DNA from: Pseudomonas sp. HAR-UPW-AIA-41
Lineage (GTDB): Bacteria > Pseudomonadota > Gammaproteobacteria > Pseudomonadales > Pseudomonadaceae
Reading direction: 5' to 3'
NCBI RefSeq assembly: GCF_002304225.1
Contig: NZ_NSLB01000006.1
Span: 124,001-188,000 of the forward strand
Length of the DNA stretch: 64,000 nucleotides
A model generated the notes under the pieces. The model saw only the letters and a list, made by a program, of their open reading frames with translations. It ran no database searches and was not told the origin of the DNA. Numbering within the stretch: the first letter of the stretch is position 1; each line of letters begins with the position of its first letter. The translations under genes were made by a program, and so were the position numbers. Positions 39,117-46,835 of this stretch are shown one piece after another.

Positions 39117-39252
39117 AATCATCCTCCTAGCCTGTCCGACGATCGGTCAGTAGCAGCGGGCAAGCATACCCATGCCCCTCAGCCCCTGCCAGCCGCGCCG
39201 CAGGCGGGGAAACATTTGTTCGCGCAATTTCAAACAAGCGTATGTTTTTTCG

Positions 39253-39282
39253 TTGACAGTGCCCGGCCAGTGGCCATAACCT
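39253..39282 (+). promoter_or_regulatory. Candidate sigma-70 promoter of the phosphatase/SCP2 genes
   Basis: Consensus TTGACA (39253-39258) followed after 17-18 bases by ATAACC/TAACCT, 33 bases before the GTG start at 39315. Imperfect inverted repeats (AAACAT, TTGTT, AACAA, ATGTTT) lie just upstream. Confidence 0.45.
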
Positions 39283-39314
39283 CGCGACACTTTACTCACT
39301 GCCGGGGTTAGGGT

Positions 39315-40025
39315 GTGGGCAGTATTTACCTGATTCGACATGGCCAGGCGTCCTTCGGCAGCGACAACTACGATGTGCTATCGCCCGTCGGTGTGCGCCA
39401 GGCCGAAGTATTGGGCCGCCATCTTGGCCAACTGGGTGTGAGCCTCGATCGCTGCCTGAGTGGCGACCTGCGCCGTCAGCAGCACACCGCCGAAGCAGCC
39501 ATCGGCCAATTGCGCGTATCCGGATTGCACGCCGCCGATGTCGAAATCGACCCGGCGTTCAATGAGTTCGATGCCGATGAAGTGATTCGCCACCTATTGC
39601 CTGACCTGCTGCCGCAGGAACCCCATGCCCTCGACGTGCTGCGCAATGGCGCGCAGAACCGCGCCGAATTCCAGCGCCTGTTCTCCCTGCTGATCCAGCG
39701 CTGGGTGTCCGGTGAGCACGACAAGCCCGGCCTGCAGAGCTGGGACGACTTCGTCGAAACCGTGACCGGTGGCCTGCAGCGGGTACTGGAGCAGGCCGAG
39801 AGCAAACACAATATCGCCATCTTCACCTCGGGCGGCACCATTACAGCCCTGCTCCGCCTGATTACCGGCGTGCCGGCGGACAAGGCCTTCGAGCTGAACT
39901 GGCAGATCGTCAACACATCACTGAGCCGCCTGAAATTCCGAGGGCGCGAAGTGGCACTAGCTTCCTTCAACAGTCAGGTGCATCTTGAGCTGCTGAAGGC
40001 GCCGGAGCTGATCACCTTTCGATAA
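39315..40025 (+). CDS. Histidine phosphatase (phosphoglycerate mutase-like) family protein
   Basis: 236 residues. The RHG motif is at the very start (IYLIRHGQASFG, catalytic His9), and the second catalytic region is TSGGTITALLRLI near 175. The family includes phosphatases of sugar phosphates, nucleotides and CoA or cell-wall intermediates; the substrate is unknown. GTG start at 39315. It precedes an SCP2 protein and a phosphotransferase, a group conserved in Pseudomonas and often linked to lipid or acyl-CoA metabolism. Confidence 0.85.
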   Translation: MGSIYLIRHGQASFGSDNYDVLSPVGVRQAEVLGRHLGQLGVSLDRCLSGDLRRQQHTAEAAIGQLRVSGLHAADVEIDPAFNEFDADEVIRHLLPDLLPQEPHALDVLRNGAQNRAEFQRLFSLLIQRWVSGEHDKPGLQSWDDFVETVTGGLQRVLEQAESKHNIAIFTSGGTITALLRLITGVPADKAFELNWQIVNTSLSRLKFRGREVALASFNSQVHLELLKAPELITFR

Positions 40026-40084
40026 GCCCGGCCCATTCTGGCCGCACAGGCCACCCATAACCTGAAACAACAAGGGAAAGAACC

Positions 40085-40396
40085 ATGAGCGTTGCTGACA
40101 TCATTTCCACCATGCAGTCCAAGTTCAACGCCAGCGCTGCCGCCGGCCTGGATCTGGTATTCCAGTTCAACATCGAAGACGGCGAAAACTACGCCCTGAT
40201 CGTTAAGGACGGCACCTGCGCCGTTGAGCAAGGCACCAACGCCAATGCCAACGTCACCCTGATCATGGACACCGCTACCCTGCAGGGCATCACCAGCGGC
40301 GAAACCGATGGCATGCAGGCTTTCATGGCCGGCAAGCTGCGCGCTGAAGGCGACATGATGCTCGCCATGAAGCTCGGCGAACTGTTCCCGGTCTAA
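40085..40396 (+). CDS. SCP-2 sterol-transfer family protein
   Basis: 103 residues, the length of a stand-alone SCP2 domain: DLVFQFNIEDGENYALIVKDGTCAVEQG, then VTLIMDTATLQGITSGETDGMQAFMAGKLRAEGDMMLAMKLGELF. It has a hydrophobic lipid-binding pocket in relatives and probably carries fatty acyl or other lipid ligands. It follows the phosphatase by 59 bases and ends before a strong terminator. Confidence 0.9.
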   Translation: MSVADIISTMQSKFNASAAAGLDLVFQFNIEDGENYALIVKDGTCAVEQGTNANANVTLIMDTATLQGITSGETDGMQAFMAGKLRAEGDMMLAMKLGELFPV

Positions 40397-40418
40397 GCCC
40401 AACGGCTTATCCCGTACG

Positions 40419-40450
40419 AAAAACCGGAGCCTGGCGCTCCGGTTTTTTTT
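40419..40450 (+). terminator. Rho-independent terminator after the SCP-2 gene
   Basis: AAAAACCGGAGC, loop CTGGC, GCTCCGGTTTTTTTT. It separates the phosphatase-SCP2 unit from the phosphotransferase-SDR unit. Confidence 0.9.
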
Positions 40451-40529
40451 CGCCATTCAGATGATCAATGGGCAGCAACACGCCAGTCTATAACGGCGCT
40501 TTTGGCTTGAGCCCCTCAGTCACCAGCAT

Positions 40530-40548
40530 TAGATTAGCCAATAATCTA
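40530..40548. promoter_or_regulatory. Perfect palindrome upstream of the phosphotransferase gene (candidate operator)
   Basis: TAGATTAGCCAATAATCTA: 7-base arms around a 5-base centre, 31 bases before the ATG at 40579. It would overlap a promoter in this position; no regulator gene is adjacent. Confidence 0.4.
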
Positions 40549-40578
40549 TAGCCCCCATCATAAGCAGAAGGGATACGC

Positions 40579-41646
40579 ATGACTCTTACCGATCAGTCCA
40601 CCCGCATCCGCGACGGTGAGGAACTCGACGCCAGCGTCATCGACCAGTACCTCAAGGCCCATATCCCCGGCCTGTCAGGCACGCCGAACATCAGTCAGTT
40701 CCCTGGTGGCGCCTCGAACCTGACGTACCTGATCGAGTATCCCGAGCAGGAATTTGTCCTGCGCCGCCCCCCTTTCGGTCACAAGGCCAAGTCGGCCCAT
40801 GACATGGGGCGCGAGTACCGTATCCTCAACCAGCTCAATGCCGGCTTCCCGTATTGCCCGAAAGCCTATGTGCACTGCACTGATGAGTCGGTCCTGGGCT
40901 GCGAGTTTTACGTCATGGAGCGGGTCAAGGGCATCATTCTGCGCAGCGACATGCCGGCCGAACTGAACTTCAGCGCCGAGCAGACCCGCGAGCTGTGCAA
41001 AAGCTTCATCGACAAGCTGGTCGAGCTGCACAACGTCGATTACAACGCCTGCGGCCTGGGCGATCTGGGCAAGCCGGAAGGTTATGTGAAGCGCCAGATC
41101 GAAGGTTGGAGCGACCGCTACGAAAAAGCCCTGACACCCGATGCGCCCACCTGGGAGCCGATAAAAGCATGGCTGCGCGACAAGATGCCGGCCGACCACC
41201 ATAAGCCGGGCATCGTGCACAACGACTACCGCTTCGACAACGTGATCCTCGATCCCGCCAACCCGATGCAGATCATCGGCGTGCTGGACTGGGAACTGAC
41301 CACCATCGGTGATCCGCTGATGGACCTGGGCAACACCCTGGCCTACTGGATCGAGGCGAATGATCCGGCGCCGGTGCAACTGATGCGCCGCCAGCCGAGT
41401 AATGCGCCGGGCATGCTGACTCGCCGCGAATTTGTCGATTACTACGCGCAACAGGCCGGCATTCAGATCGACAACTTCGACTACTACTACACCTACGGTC
41501 TGTTCCGCCTGGCCGGCATCGTGCAGCAGATTTACTACCGCTATTACCACGGCCAGACCCAGGACAAGCGTTTCGCGCAGTTCGTGCAGATGAACAAGCT
41601 GCTGGAAATGATGAGCCTGCAGGTCATCGGCAAATCCACCCTCTGA
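40579..41646 (+). CDS. Phosphotransferase (APH/kinase-fold) family protein
   Basis: 355 residues. Kinase-like APH fold: nucleotide-loop region SQFPGGASNLTYLI (about 34-47), FVLRRPP with the ATP-site strand, catalytic HNDYRFDNVILD (near 214-225) and DWELTTIGDPLMDLG for metal binding. Homologues are often fused to or next to acyl-CoA dehydrogenases (ACAD10/11-like) and phosphorylate hydroxy-acyl substrates. Here it pairs with an SDR 58 bases downstream, suggesting oxidation of hydroxy-fatty-acid-like compounds; that is inference. Confidence 0.88.
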   Translation: MTLTDQSTRIRDGEELDASVIDQYLKAHIPGLSGTPNISQFPGGASNLTYLIEYPEQEFVLRRPPFGHKAKSAHDMGREYRILNQLNAGFPYCPKAYVHCTDESVLGCEFYVMERVKGIILRSDMPAELNFSAEQTRELCKSFIDKLVELHNVDYNACGLGDLGKPEGYVKRQIEGWSDRYEKALTPDAPTWEPIKAWLRDKMPADHHKPGIVHNDYRFDNVILDPANPMQIIGVLDWELTTIGDPLMDLGNTLAYWIEANDPAPVQLMRRQPSNAPGMLTRREFVDYYAQQAGIQIDNFDYYYTYGLFRLAGIVQQIYYRYYHGQTQDKRFAQFVQMNKLLEMMSLQVIGKSTL

Positions 41647-41704
41647 TCCACCGCACCGGCTCGCACAGCGGGCCGGCTCAGACGAAAACCACCAGGGAAC
41701 TCCC

Positions 41705-42472
41705 ATGTCCAAGACGCATCTGTTTGATCTCGACGGCAAGATTGCCTTCGTCTCCGGCGCCAGCCGCGGTATCGGTGAAGCCATTGCCAAGCTGCTGGCC
41801 CAGCAAGGCGCCCACGTGATCGTCTCCAGCCGCAAGATCGATGATTGCCAGAAGGTTGCCGACGCCATCGTGGCTGACGGCGGCAAAGCCACCGCCATTG
41901 CCTGCCACATTGGCGAAATGGAGCAGATCCAGAGCGTCTTCGCCTTCATCCGCGAGCAGTTCGGCCGCCTCGACATTCTGGTCAACAACGCCGCCACCAA
42001 CCCGCAGTTCTGCAACGTACTGGATACCGATCTGGGCGCTTTCCAGAAGACCGTGGATGTGAACATCCGCGGCTACTACTTCATGTCCATAGAAGGCGGC
42101 AAGCTGATGAAGGCCAACGGCGGCGGCTCGATCATCAACGTTGCCTCGATCAACGGCGTCTCGCCGGGCGAGTTCCAGGGCATCTACTCGGTGACCAAGG
42201 CCGCCGTGATCAGCATGACCAAGGTCTTCGCCAAGGAGTGCGCGCAGTTCGGCATCCGCTGCAACGCCCTGCTGCCGGGCCTGACCGACACCAAGTTTGC
42301 TTCGGCTCTGACCAAGAACGACGCCATCCTCAACATGGCACTGCAGCGCATTCCGCTCAAGCGCGTAGCGGCACCGAGCGAAATGGCCGGCGCCGTGCTG
42401 TACCTGGCCAGCGAAGCGTCCAGCTATACCACCGGTGTTGCTCTGAATGTCGACGGTGGTTTTCTGTCCTGA
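41705..42472 (+). CDS. Short-chain dehydrogenase/reductase
   Basis: 255 residues. Classical SDR: SGASRGIGEAIAKLL (cofactor motif), NNAATNP, catalytic Ser in NVASINGVSPGEFQGIYSVTKAA with Tyr and Lys in YSVTK, and a C-terminal ASSYTTGVALNVDGGFLS. Likely NAD(P)-dependent alcohol oxidation or reduction. AGGGA lies six bases before the ATG. Cotranscribed with the phosphotransferase. Confidence 0.9.
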   Translation: MSKTHLFDLDGKIAFVSGASRGIGEAIAKLLAQQGAHVIVSSRKIDDCQKVADAIVADGGKATAIACHIGEMEQIQSVFAFIREQFGRLDILVNNAATNPQFCNVLDTDLGAFQKTVDVNIRGYYFMSIEGGKLMKANGGGSIINVASINGVSPGEFQGIYSVTKAAVISMTKVFAKECAQFGIRCNALLPGLTDTKFASALTKNDAILNMALQRIPLKRVAAPSEMAGAVLYLASEASSYTTGVALNVDGGFLS

Positions 42473-42489
42473 TCCGGATCACAGGCATG

Positions 42490-42517
42490 AAAAAGGGGAG
42501 CTTCGGCTCCCCTTTTT
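42490..42517. terminator. Bidirectional terminator after the SDR gene
   Basis: AAAAAGGGGAGC, TTCG loop, GCTCCCCTTTTT. Symmetric A/T tracts let it end the SDR transcript and the opposing 216-residue protein gene. Confidence 0.88.
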
Positions 42518-42540
42518 CGATTCAGCGACCTACTCCGGCA

Positions 42541-43191
42541 TTACTGCCAGTCACGCAAGGCCTGTTGGGCCGCCTGATTCATCGGCTGGGCCAGCAGACC
42601 GGTCGGGGTCAGGCTGACACTGTACACCGCATCAGCCGCCATGGGCAGGTAATTGACCCGGGCCGGCTGCAGGTCAAAAAGCAGAAAATCGCGCCCGCTG
42701 TTGCGCACCCAGCGCCATACATCCACGCCATAAGGGCTGGCAGCCAGCGCCTGCGGTGTATTCAGCGTCAGCTTCTGCTGCTCGATCGCCAGATAACGTC
42801 CCGACAGGGTCTCGAGGCGATAGCCGGGCTGCAGGCCGATCAGTGCCGCCAGCCCCTTCCAGCCGAACAGCCGGGCATCCAATTGCCACAGATCCCCCTC
42901 GAGCGTGACCTGACGCTCGTGTCCGCCTTCCAGCAAGGTCGCCTCAAAACGCTGCTCGCCGGCTGCGGTGAAGCTGATGGTTACCAGCGGCTTGTCCTGC
43001 GGCAGTGGGCTGTAGCGGGTCAGATCATAGGCGGCCAGGCCGACCACGCCAGCCAGTGCGGCAAAGGCCAACCCCAGGGTGCCGCGCAACCAGCCCAGCA
43101 ACCAGCCGAGGTTGAACAGCACCCGCGCGGCCAGCAGGGCAATGAGCAAAGCCACCAGAGCGGTCAGCCAGGCCAATCCGTCATACTGCAT
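42541..43191 (-). CDS. Membrane-anchored conserved protein of unknown function
   Basis: 216 residues. Two N-terminal membrane segments (about 7-26 and 32-55), then a soluble, strand-rich domain of about 155 residues (FTAAGEQRFEATLLEGGHERQVTLEGDLWQLDARLFGWKG; ASPYGVDVWRWVRNSGRDFLLFDLQPARVNYLPMAADAVYSVSL). Homologues in Pseudomonas are sometimes labelled multidrug transporter, but nothing in the sequence supports transport. Probably periplasmic domain tethered to the inner membrane. Confidence 0.7.
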   Translation of the reverse strand: MQYDGLAWLTALVALLIALLAARVLFNLGWLLGWLRGTLGLAFAALAGVVGLAAYDLTRYSPLPQDKPLVTISFTAAGEQRFEATLLEGGHERQVTLEGDLWQLDARLFGWKGLAALIGLQPGYRLETLSGRYLAIEQQKLTLNTPQALAASPYGVDVWRWVRNSGRDFLLFDLQPARVNYLPMAADAVYSVSLTPTGLLAQPMNQAAQQALRDWQ

Positions 43192-43290
43192 GCGGGCAAT
43201 TCCTTATCGGCGCAAAGGTCGGCATTATGCAAAGCCCGGCGTGCGCCGGCCAGTACCCAGCGCACGCATTGCGCATCCGGCGGCTAATTC

Positions 43291-44076
43291 ATGTTATTCC
43301 CGTTTGAACTGGCGGTCGACCTGCCCACTTTGCTGATGCTGGCCGCCGTGGCATTCACGGCCGGCTTCATCGATGCCATTGCCGGTGGCGGGGGCCTGCT
43401 GACCGTACCAGCCCTGCTCACGGCCGGCTTGCCGCCTCATCTGGTGCTGGGCACCAACAAGTTGTGCGCCACCTTTGGCTCAGCCACCGCCAGCTACACC
43501 TTCTATCGCCGCCAGTTGTTCAACCCCAGGCAATGGCGCAATGCCCTGCTCGGCACGGCTTTCGGCGCCGCCTGCGGCGCCTATGCCGCCCACCTGCTCC
43601 CCGCACAATGGCTCAACCAGATGCTGCCGCTGGTGGTTTTCCTCTGCGGCCTGTATCTGTTGTTTGGCCGCACACCCGCACCGCACCAGGTACAGGGCCT
43701 GCGACCGAAAATCTGGCGGCAGTGGCCTCAGGGATTGGCCCTGGGCTTTTATGATGGCGTGGCCGGCCCCGGCACCGGCGCCTTCTGGACCGTCAGCACC
43801 CTGCTGCTGTATCCCCTGGACCTGCTGCGCGCCAGTGGTGTCGCGCGCAGCATGAACTTCATCAGCAATGCCTTCGCCCTCGGCGTATTCGCCGCAGCCG
43901 GGCAGGTCGACTGGACACTGGGACTGTGCATGGGCGGCGCCCTGATGCTCGGCGCCTACTGGGGGGCACGTACCGCCATCGGCGGCGGGGCGAAAATCAT
44001 TCGCCCGGTGTTCATTGTCGTGGTGCTGTGCCTGACCGCGCGCCTAGCCTGGCAGCACTGGTTCGCGGCCACCTGA
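43291..44076 (+). CDS. TSUP (TauE/SafE) family membrane transporter
   Basis: 261 residues with about eight membrane segments. The family pattern [22 protein letters not shown] near the start is repeated in weaker form as [22 protein letters not shown] in the second half. Members export sulfite, taurine-derived or other organosulfonate anions; the substrate here is unknown. It ends convergent with nudC with a 33-base overlap. Confidence 0.88.
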   Translation: MLFPFELAVDLPTLLMLAAVAFTAGFIDAIAGGGGLLTVPALLTAGLPPHLVLGTNKLCATFGSATASYTFYRRQLFNPRQWRNALLGTAFGAACGAYAAHLLPAQWLNQMLPLVVFLCGLYLLFGRTPAPHQVQGLRPKIWRQWPQGLALGFYDGVAGPGTGAFWTVSTLLLYPLDLLRASGVARSMNFISNAFALGVFAAAGQVDWTLGLCMGGALMLGAYWGARTAIGGGAKIIRPVFIVVVLCLTARLAWQHWFAAT

Positions 44077-44874
44077 GCGACGCGCCAGATAGAGGTCGAT
44101 CAGGTAGCGCGAGATGGCTTGCGCCGGCGGCAGGGATGGTAGCCGGTCGCAGTGGAACCACTGGGCATCCTCGATCTCGCCTTCCTGCGGGACGATATCG
44201 CCACTGACATACTCGGCATGAAAACCCAGCATCAGCGAGTGCGGGAATGGCCAGTTCTGACTGCCCTGATAAACCGGCGCAGCAATCCGTACCCCTACCT
44301 CCTCGAACACTTCACGATGCACACACTCCTCCAGCGACTCGCCCGGTTCGACGAAGCCGGCCAGGGTGCTGTAGTAACCCGGTGCAAAGTGTGGTGAGCG
44401 CGCCAGGAGGATTTCCTCGCCGCGGGTGATCAGCACGATGATGCTCGGTGACAGCTTGGGATAAAGACGCAGCCCGCAAGGCTCGCAGTGCATGGCACGC
44501 TCACCGGCCAGATGCTGCAGCGGCTGGCCACAGGCGCCACAGAAACGATGCTCCCGCGCCCAGGTGATGATCTGGCTGGCATAGCCCAGCAGTTTGAAGG
44601 TGGTCGGCTCCGACTGCATCATCAGTTGACGCAAGGTCAGCCACTGGGCACCGGCAATATCGGCCGGATACTGCAGCTCCAGCACCACCAGAGGCTGGCC
44701 CTGGTAATGGCCCAGGCCGTGCTCTGCGCGCACCGGCAGTTCCTGCTGACGCAGCCAGTGCAAAGGAAATAGTACGCCATTGGAATCAGCCAGAAAGCGC
44801 CCGTCCAGAGCGGCCAGCGCCCAGCCCCCCTTGACCGCGCGGGCATCCAGCAGCCCTGGCTGCCACTGCTGCAT
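44044..44874 (-). CDS. nudC: NAD(H) pyrophosphatase / RNA decapping hydrolase NudC
   Basis: 276 residues. Zinc ribbon C112/C115/C130/C133; Nudix box G173-x5-E179-x7-REVFEEVGV; and the NudC-specific SQNWPFPHS motif after the box. It hydrolyses NADH and removes NAD caps from RNA in relatives. It starts on the last base of the fimL stop (TGATG), so the two are translationally coupled, the same pair as in P. aeruginosa. Confidence 0.93.
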   Translation of the reverse strand: MQQWQPGLLDARAVKGGWALAALDGRFLADSNGVLFPLHWLRQQELPVRAEHGLGHYQGQPLVVLELQYPADIAGAQWLTLRQLMMQSEPTTFKLLGYASQIITWAREHRFCGACGQPLQHLAGERAMHCEPCGLRLYPKLSPSIIVLITRGEEILLARSPHFAPGYYSTLAGFVEPGESLEECVHREVFEEVGVRIAAPVYQGSQNWPFPHSLMLGFHAEYVSGDIVPQEGEIEDAQWFHCDRLPSLPPAQAISRYLIDLYLARRSGGREPVLPG

Positions 44875-46547
44875 CAGGCGCTCAGCGGCATGCCCAAAGC
44901 ACGCACACTCTCTTCTGCCAGATCCAGCACACTCGGTGTGGTTTCCGGGCGCAGCACAGCACCCGCTTCCAGGTAGTACTCAAGACTGGTCAGGGCATCG
45001 GCCAGTGTTTCCAGCATCTGCTCGGAAGGCATCTGCGAGGTTTCCAGCATCTTGCTCTGGATGTAATCGGCGCAGGCTCCCACCAGCATGGCGGCGCGTC
45101 CCTGATTGAGGAACCACAAGCCTCCGCGTACCGCCTGCAGAGTCACGGGCACGTTGGCCAGGTGCAGCTTGTCGCCACTGGACTCCAGATACGCGGTAAT
45201 CGCCCGCTTGGCCAGCGACAGACCGGCCTGAGCCTCGTCGACCACCACAATTCGCGCCTCGGCCAGCTGATGCGTGGCGAAGGACTCCGCTTCCTGTCCC
45301 GGCAGCACCTCCTGCGGCCGAACATCTCGGCGCTCGCCGCGCTCGAGACTGGCAACCATGCTCTCCACGTAAAGCACGGCCTCAGCCAGACGATTGAGCG
45401 CCTCGGAGGTGACTTCACCTCCCTCGCTCCAGCTGGCGACAACCGGCATCTGGGCCTGCAGGGCATTGCCGGCGGAGGTCAGGCCGACCATGCCAAGTGT
45501 CTTGCCCAGCTTGCCGAGTACGGCGTGGAGGTTGCCGAAGCTCTCGCCCTGAGCGCTACCGCGCTCGATCAGGTCGAGCAGGTCCTTGACCGCCGTCAGC
45601 TCGTCACGAATAGCGGAGGACAAGGAGCGCAGCACGGCGTGACCGGGTCCGGCCAGGCGCTGATACTCCTCTTCGAGCATGTGATCGGTAAACGGCAGCG
45701 AGGTGAAGCTCAGGGCTTCGCGCAGCTGTTCGCAGCGCTCGCCCTTGCTGTCAGCCAGCGCCACCAGATAGAGCAGTTCCTTGAGCATGGCGCGCGGCGG
45801 CTCATAGCCCGGCTTGCCCAGCAGGTTCTTCAGTTCACGGTCCAGACGCGAGAACAGCTGCTTGCGCGAGCGCCGGGGCAACAGTTGACCATCGATGATG
45901 GCCTCGATAGCCCCGGCCGCAATCCAGCACAAGCGTGCAGCAGTCTGCTCACCCAGCAGCGAGTCCAGCCGCTCCATGGCGCGGCCCATAAGGCGCAGGC
46001 TGGCAACAGCATTCTGCTCACGGATATAACCCAGCAGACCGACCTGATACATGTGACGCAGGCGGCGGCCATCGGCATGCACATCATCGCTGGCAGCCTG
46101 AGTCCGCGGTGGACGCGGCTGATCGAGACGGGCACTGAAAAAGAAACTTTCCGGCAACAGCGGCTGACCGCCGGCCCGACGCAGTTCGTTGATGGTCGGC
46201 AACAGCAGCTCGGGGATTTCCTGGCGATGGGCGTCGACGCTCTCCAGATAACGCCGCAGCACATAGAGTGCGCTGCTCAGCGCCGTGAGCTGATCATCGC
46301 GCTCATTGCCCGCGCCAGCCGGAATGTCGTTAGCCTGGTCGAGCATTTCCTGAGCAAGCATTTCCGCGCCAGTCAGCTCGATCAGCTTGAGCGTGCCACG
46401 GATCTGCTGCAGGCCTTCAACAGCCTGCTGCAACAAGTTCCCGTTGCTGCGCTCACCAATGAACTGCTCGAGACTCAGCTCGGCCTGTTCGATGGTGGCA
46501 AACAACTCGTCACGCACCAGACTGAGGGATGTAGCTCCAGTGACCAT
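44874..46547 (-). CDS. fimL: FimL, ChpA N-terminus-like regulator of twitching motility
   Basis: 557 residues. It is related to the N-terminal part of the chemosensory kinase ChpA: repeated helical, Hpt-like segments ([33 protein letters not shown] near 25-57; [22 protein letters not shown] near 355; [34 protein letters not shown] near 465) without the phosphorylatable His and without a kinase domain. In P. aeruginosa FimL acts at the pole to raise cAMP through CyaB and promote type IV pilus function. A GAGGTGA sequence precedes the ATG. Confidence 0.88.
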   Translation of the reverse strand: MVTGATSLSLVRDELFATIEQAELSLEQFIGERSNGNLLQQAVEGLQQIRGTLKLIELTGAEMLAQEMLDQANDIPAGAGNERDDQLTALSSALYVLRRYLESVDAHRQEIPELLLPTINELRRAGGQPLLPESFFFSARLDQPRPPRTQAASDDVHADGRRLRHMYQVGLLGYIREQNAVASLRLMGRAMERLDSLLGEQTAARLCWIAAGAIEAIIDGQLLPRRSRKQLFSRLDRELKNLLGKPGYEPPRAMLKELLYLVALADSKGERCEQLREALSFTSLPFTDHMLEEEYQRLAGPGHAVLRSLSSAIRDELTAVKDLLDLIERGSAQGESFGNLHAVLGKLGKTLGMVGLTSAGNALQAQMPVVASWSEGGEVTSEALNRLAEAVLYVESMVASLERGERRDVRPQEVLPGQEAESFATHQLAEARIVVVDEAQAGLSLAKRAITAYLESSGDKLHLANVPVTLQAVRGGLWFLNQGRAAMLVGACADYIQSKMLETSQMPSEQMLETLADALTSLEYYLEAGAVLRPETTPSVLDLAEESVRALGMPLSA

Positions 46548-46694
46548 AGAACGAGTTCACCTCTTGTTCGGAGTGCGCCTTACACCAGCCAGCGCTTATT
46601 AATTATTGTCATTTCAACGCGTCGTGGCAGTTGCCTGAAACAAACCAGCGACAAGGGCAGTACAACGCTGCAGGATTAATGCCCTGCATAGAAA

Positions 46695-46724
46695 TATAGT
46701 GAACATATAAACCTGTTCACTATA
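46695..46724. promoter_or_regulatory. Perfect 11-base inverted repeat between fimL and ldcA
   Basis: Arms TATAGTGAACA (46695-46705) and TGTTCACTATA (46714-46724) around an 8-base TATAAACC centre. It lies about 150 bases upstream of the fimL start in otherwise A/T-rich DNA, with no U tract, which suits a dimeric repressor or activator site better than a terminator. Confidence 0.45.
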
Positions 46725-46755
46725 ACAAGAGAGATATAAATGTCGATGCTGGCCA

Positions 46756-46794
46756 CTGTGAACCACGGCACGCCCTCCGAGTTCACAGCGTGCC
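46756..46794. repeat. Interleaved inverted repeats downstream of ldcA
   Basis: Pair 1: CTGTGAAC (46756-46763) with GTTCACAG (46781-46788). Pair 2: GGCACGC (46767-46773) with GCGTGCC (46788-46794). The arms alternate, so as RNA the two stems exclude each other or form a pseudoknot. It lies after the ldcA stop on its strand and could be an imperfect 3' structure. Confidence 0.4.
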
Positions 46795-46835
46795 TTACAT
46801 AGTCCGTCTAAGCGCCTGATTTTACTAACGCACCA

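Noticed and set aside
46756..46794. CRP/Vfr-type site (TGTGA and TCACA)
   Set aside because: TGTGA and TCACA are present but 21 bases apart; the expected spacing is six.
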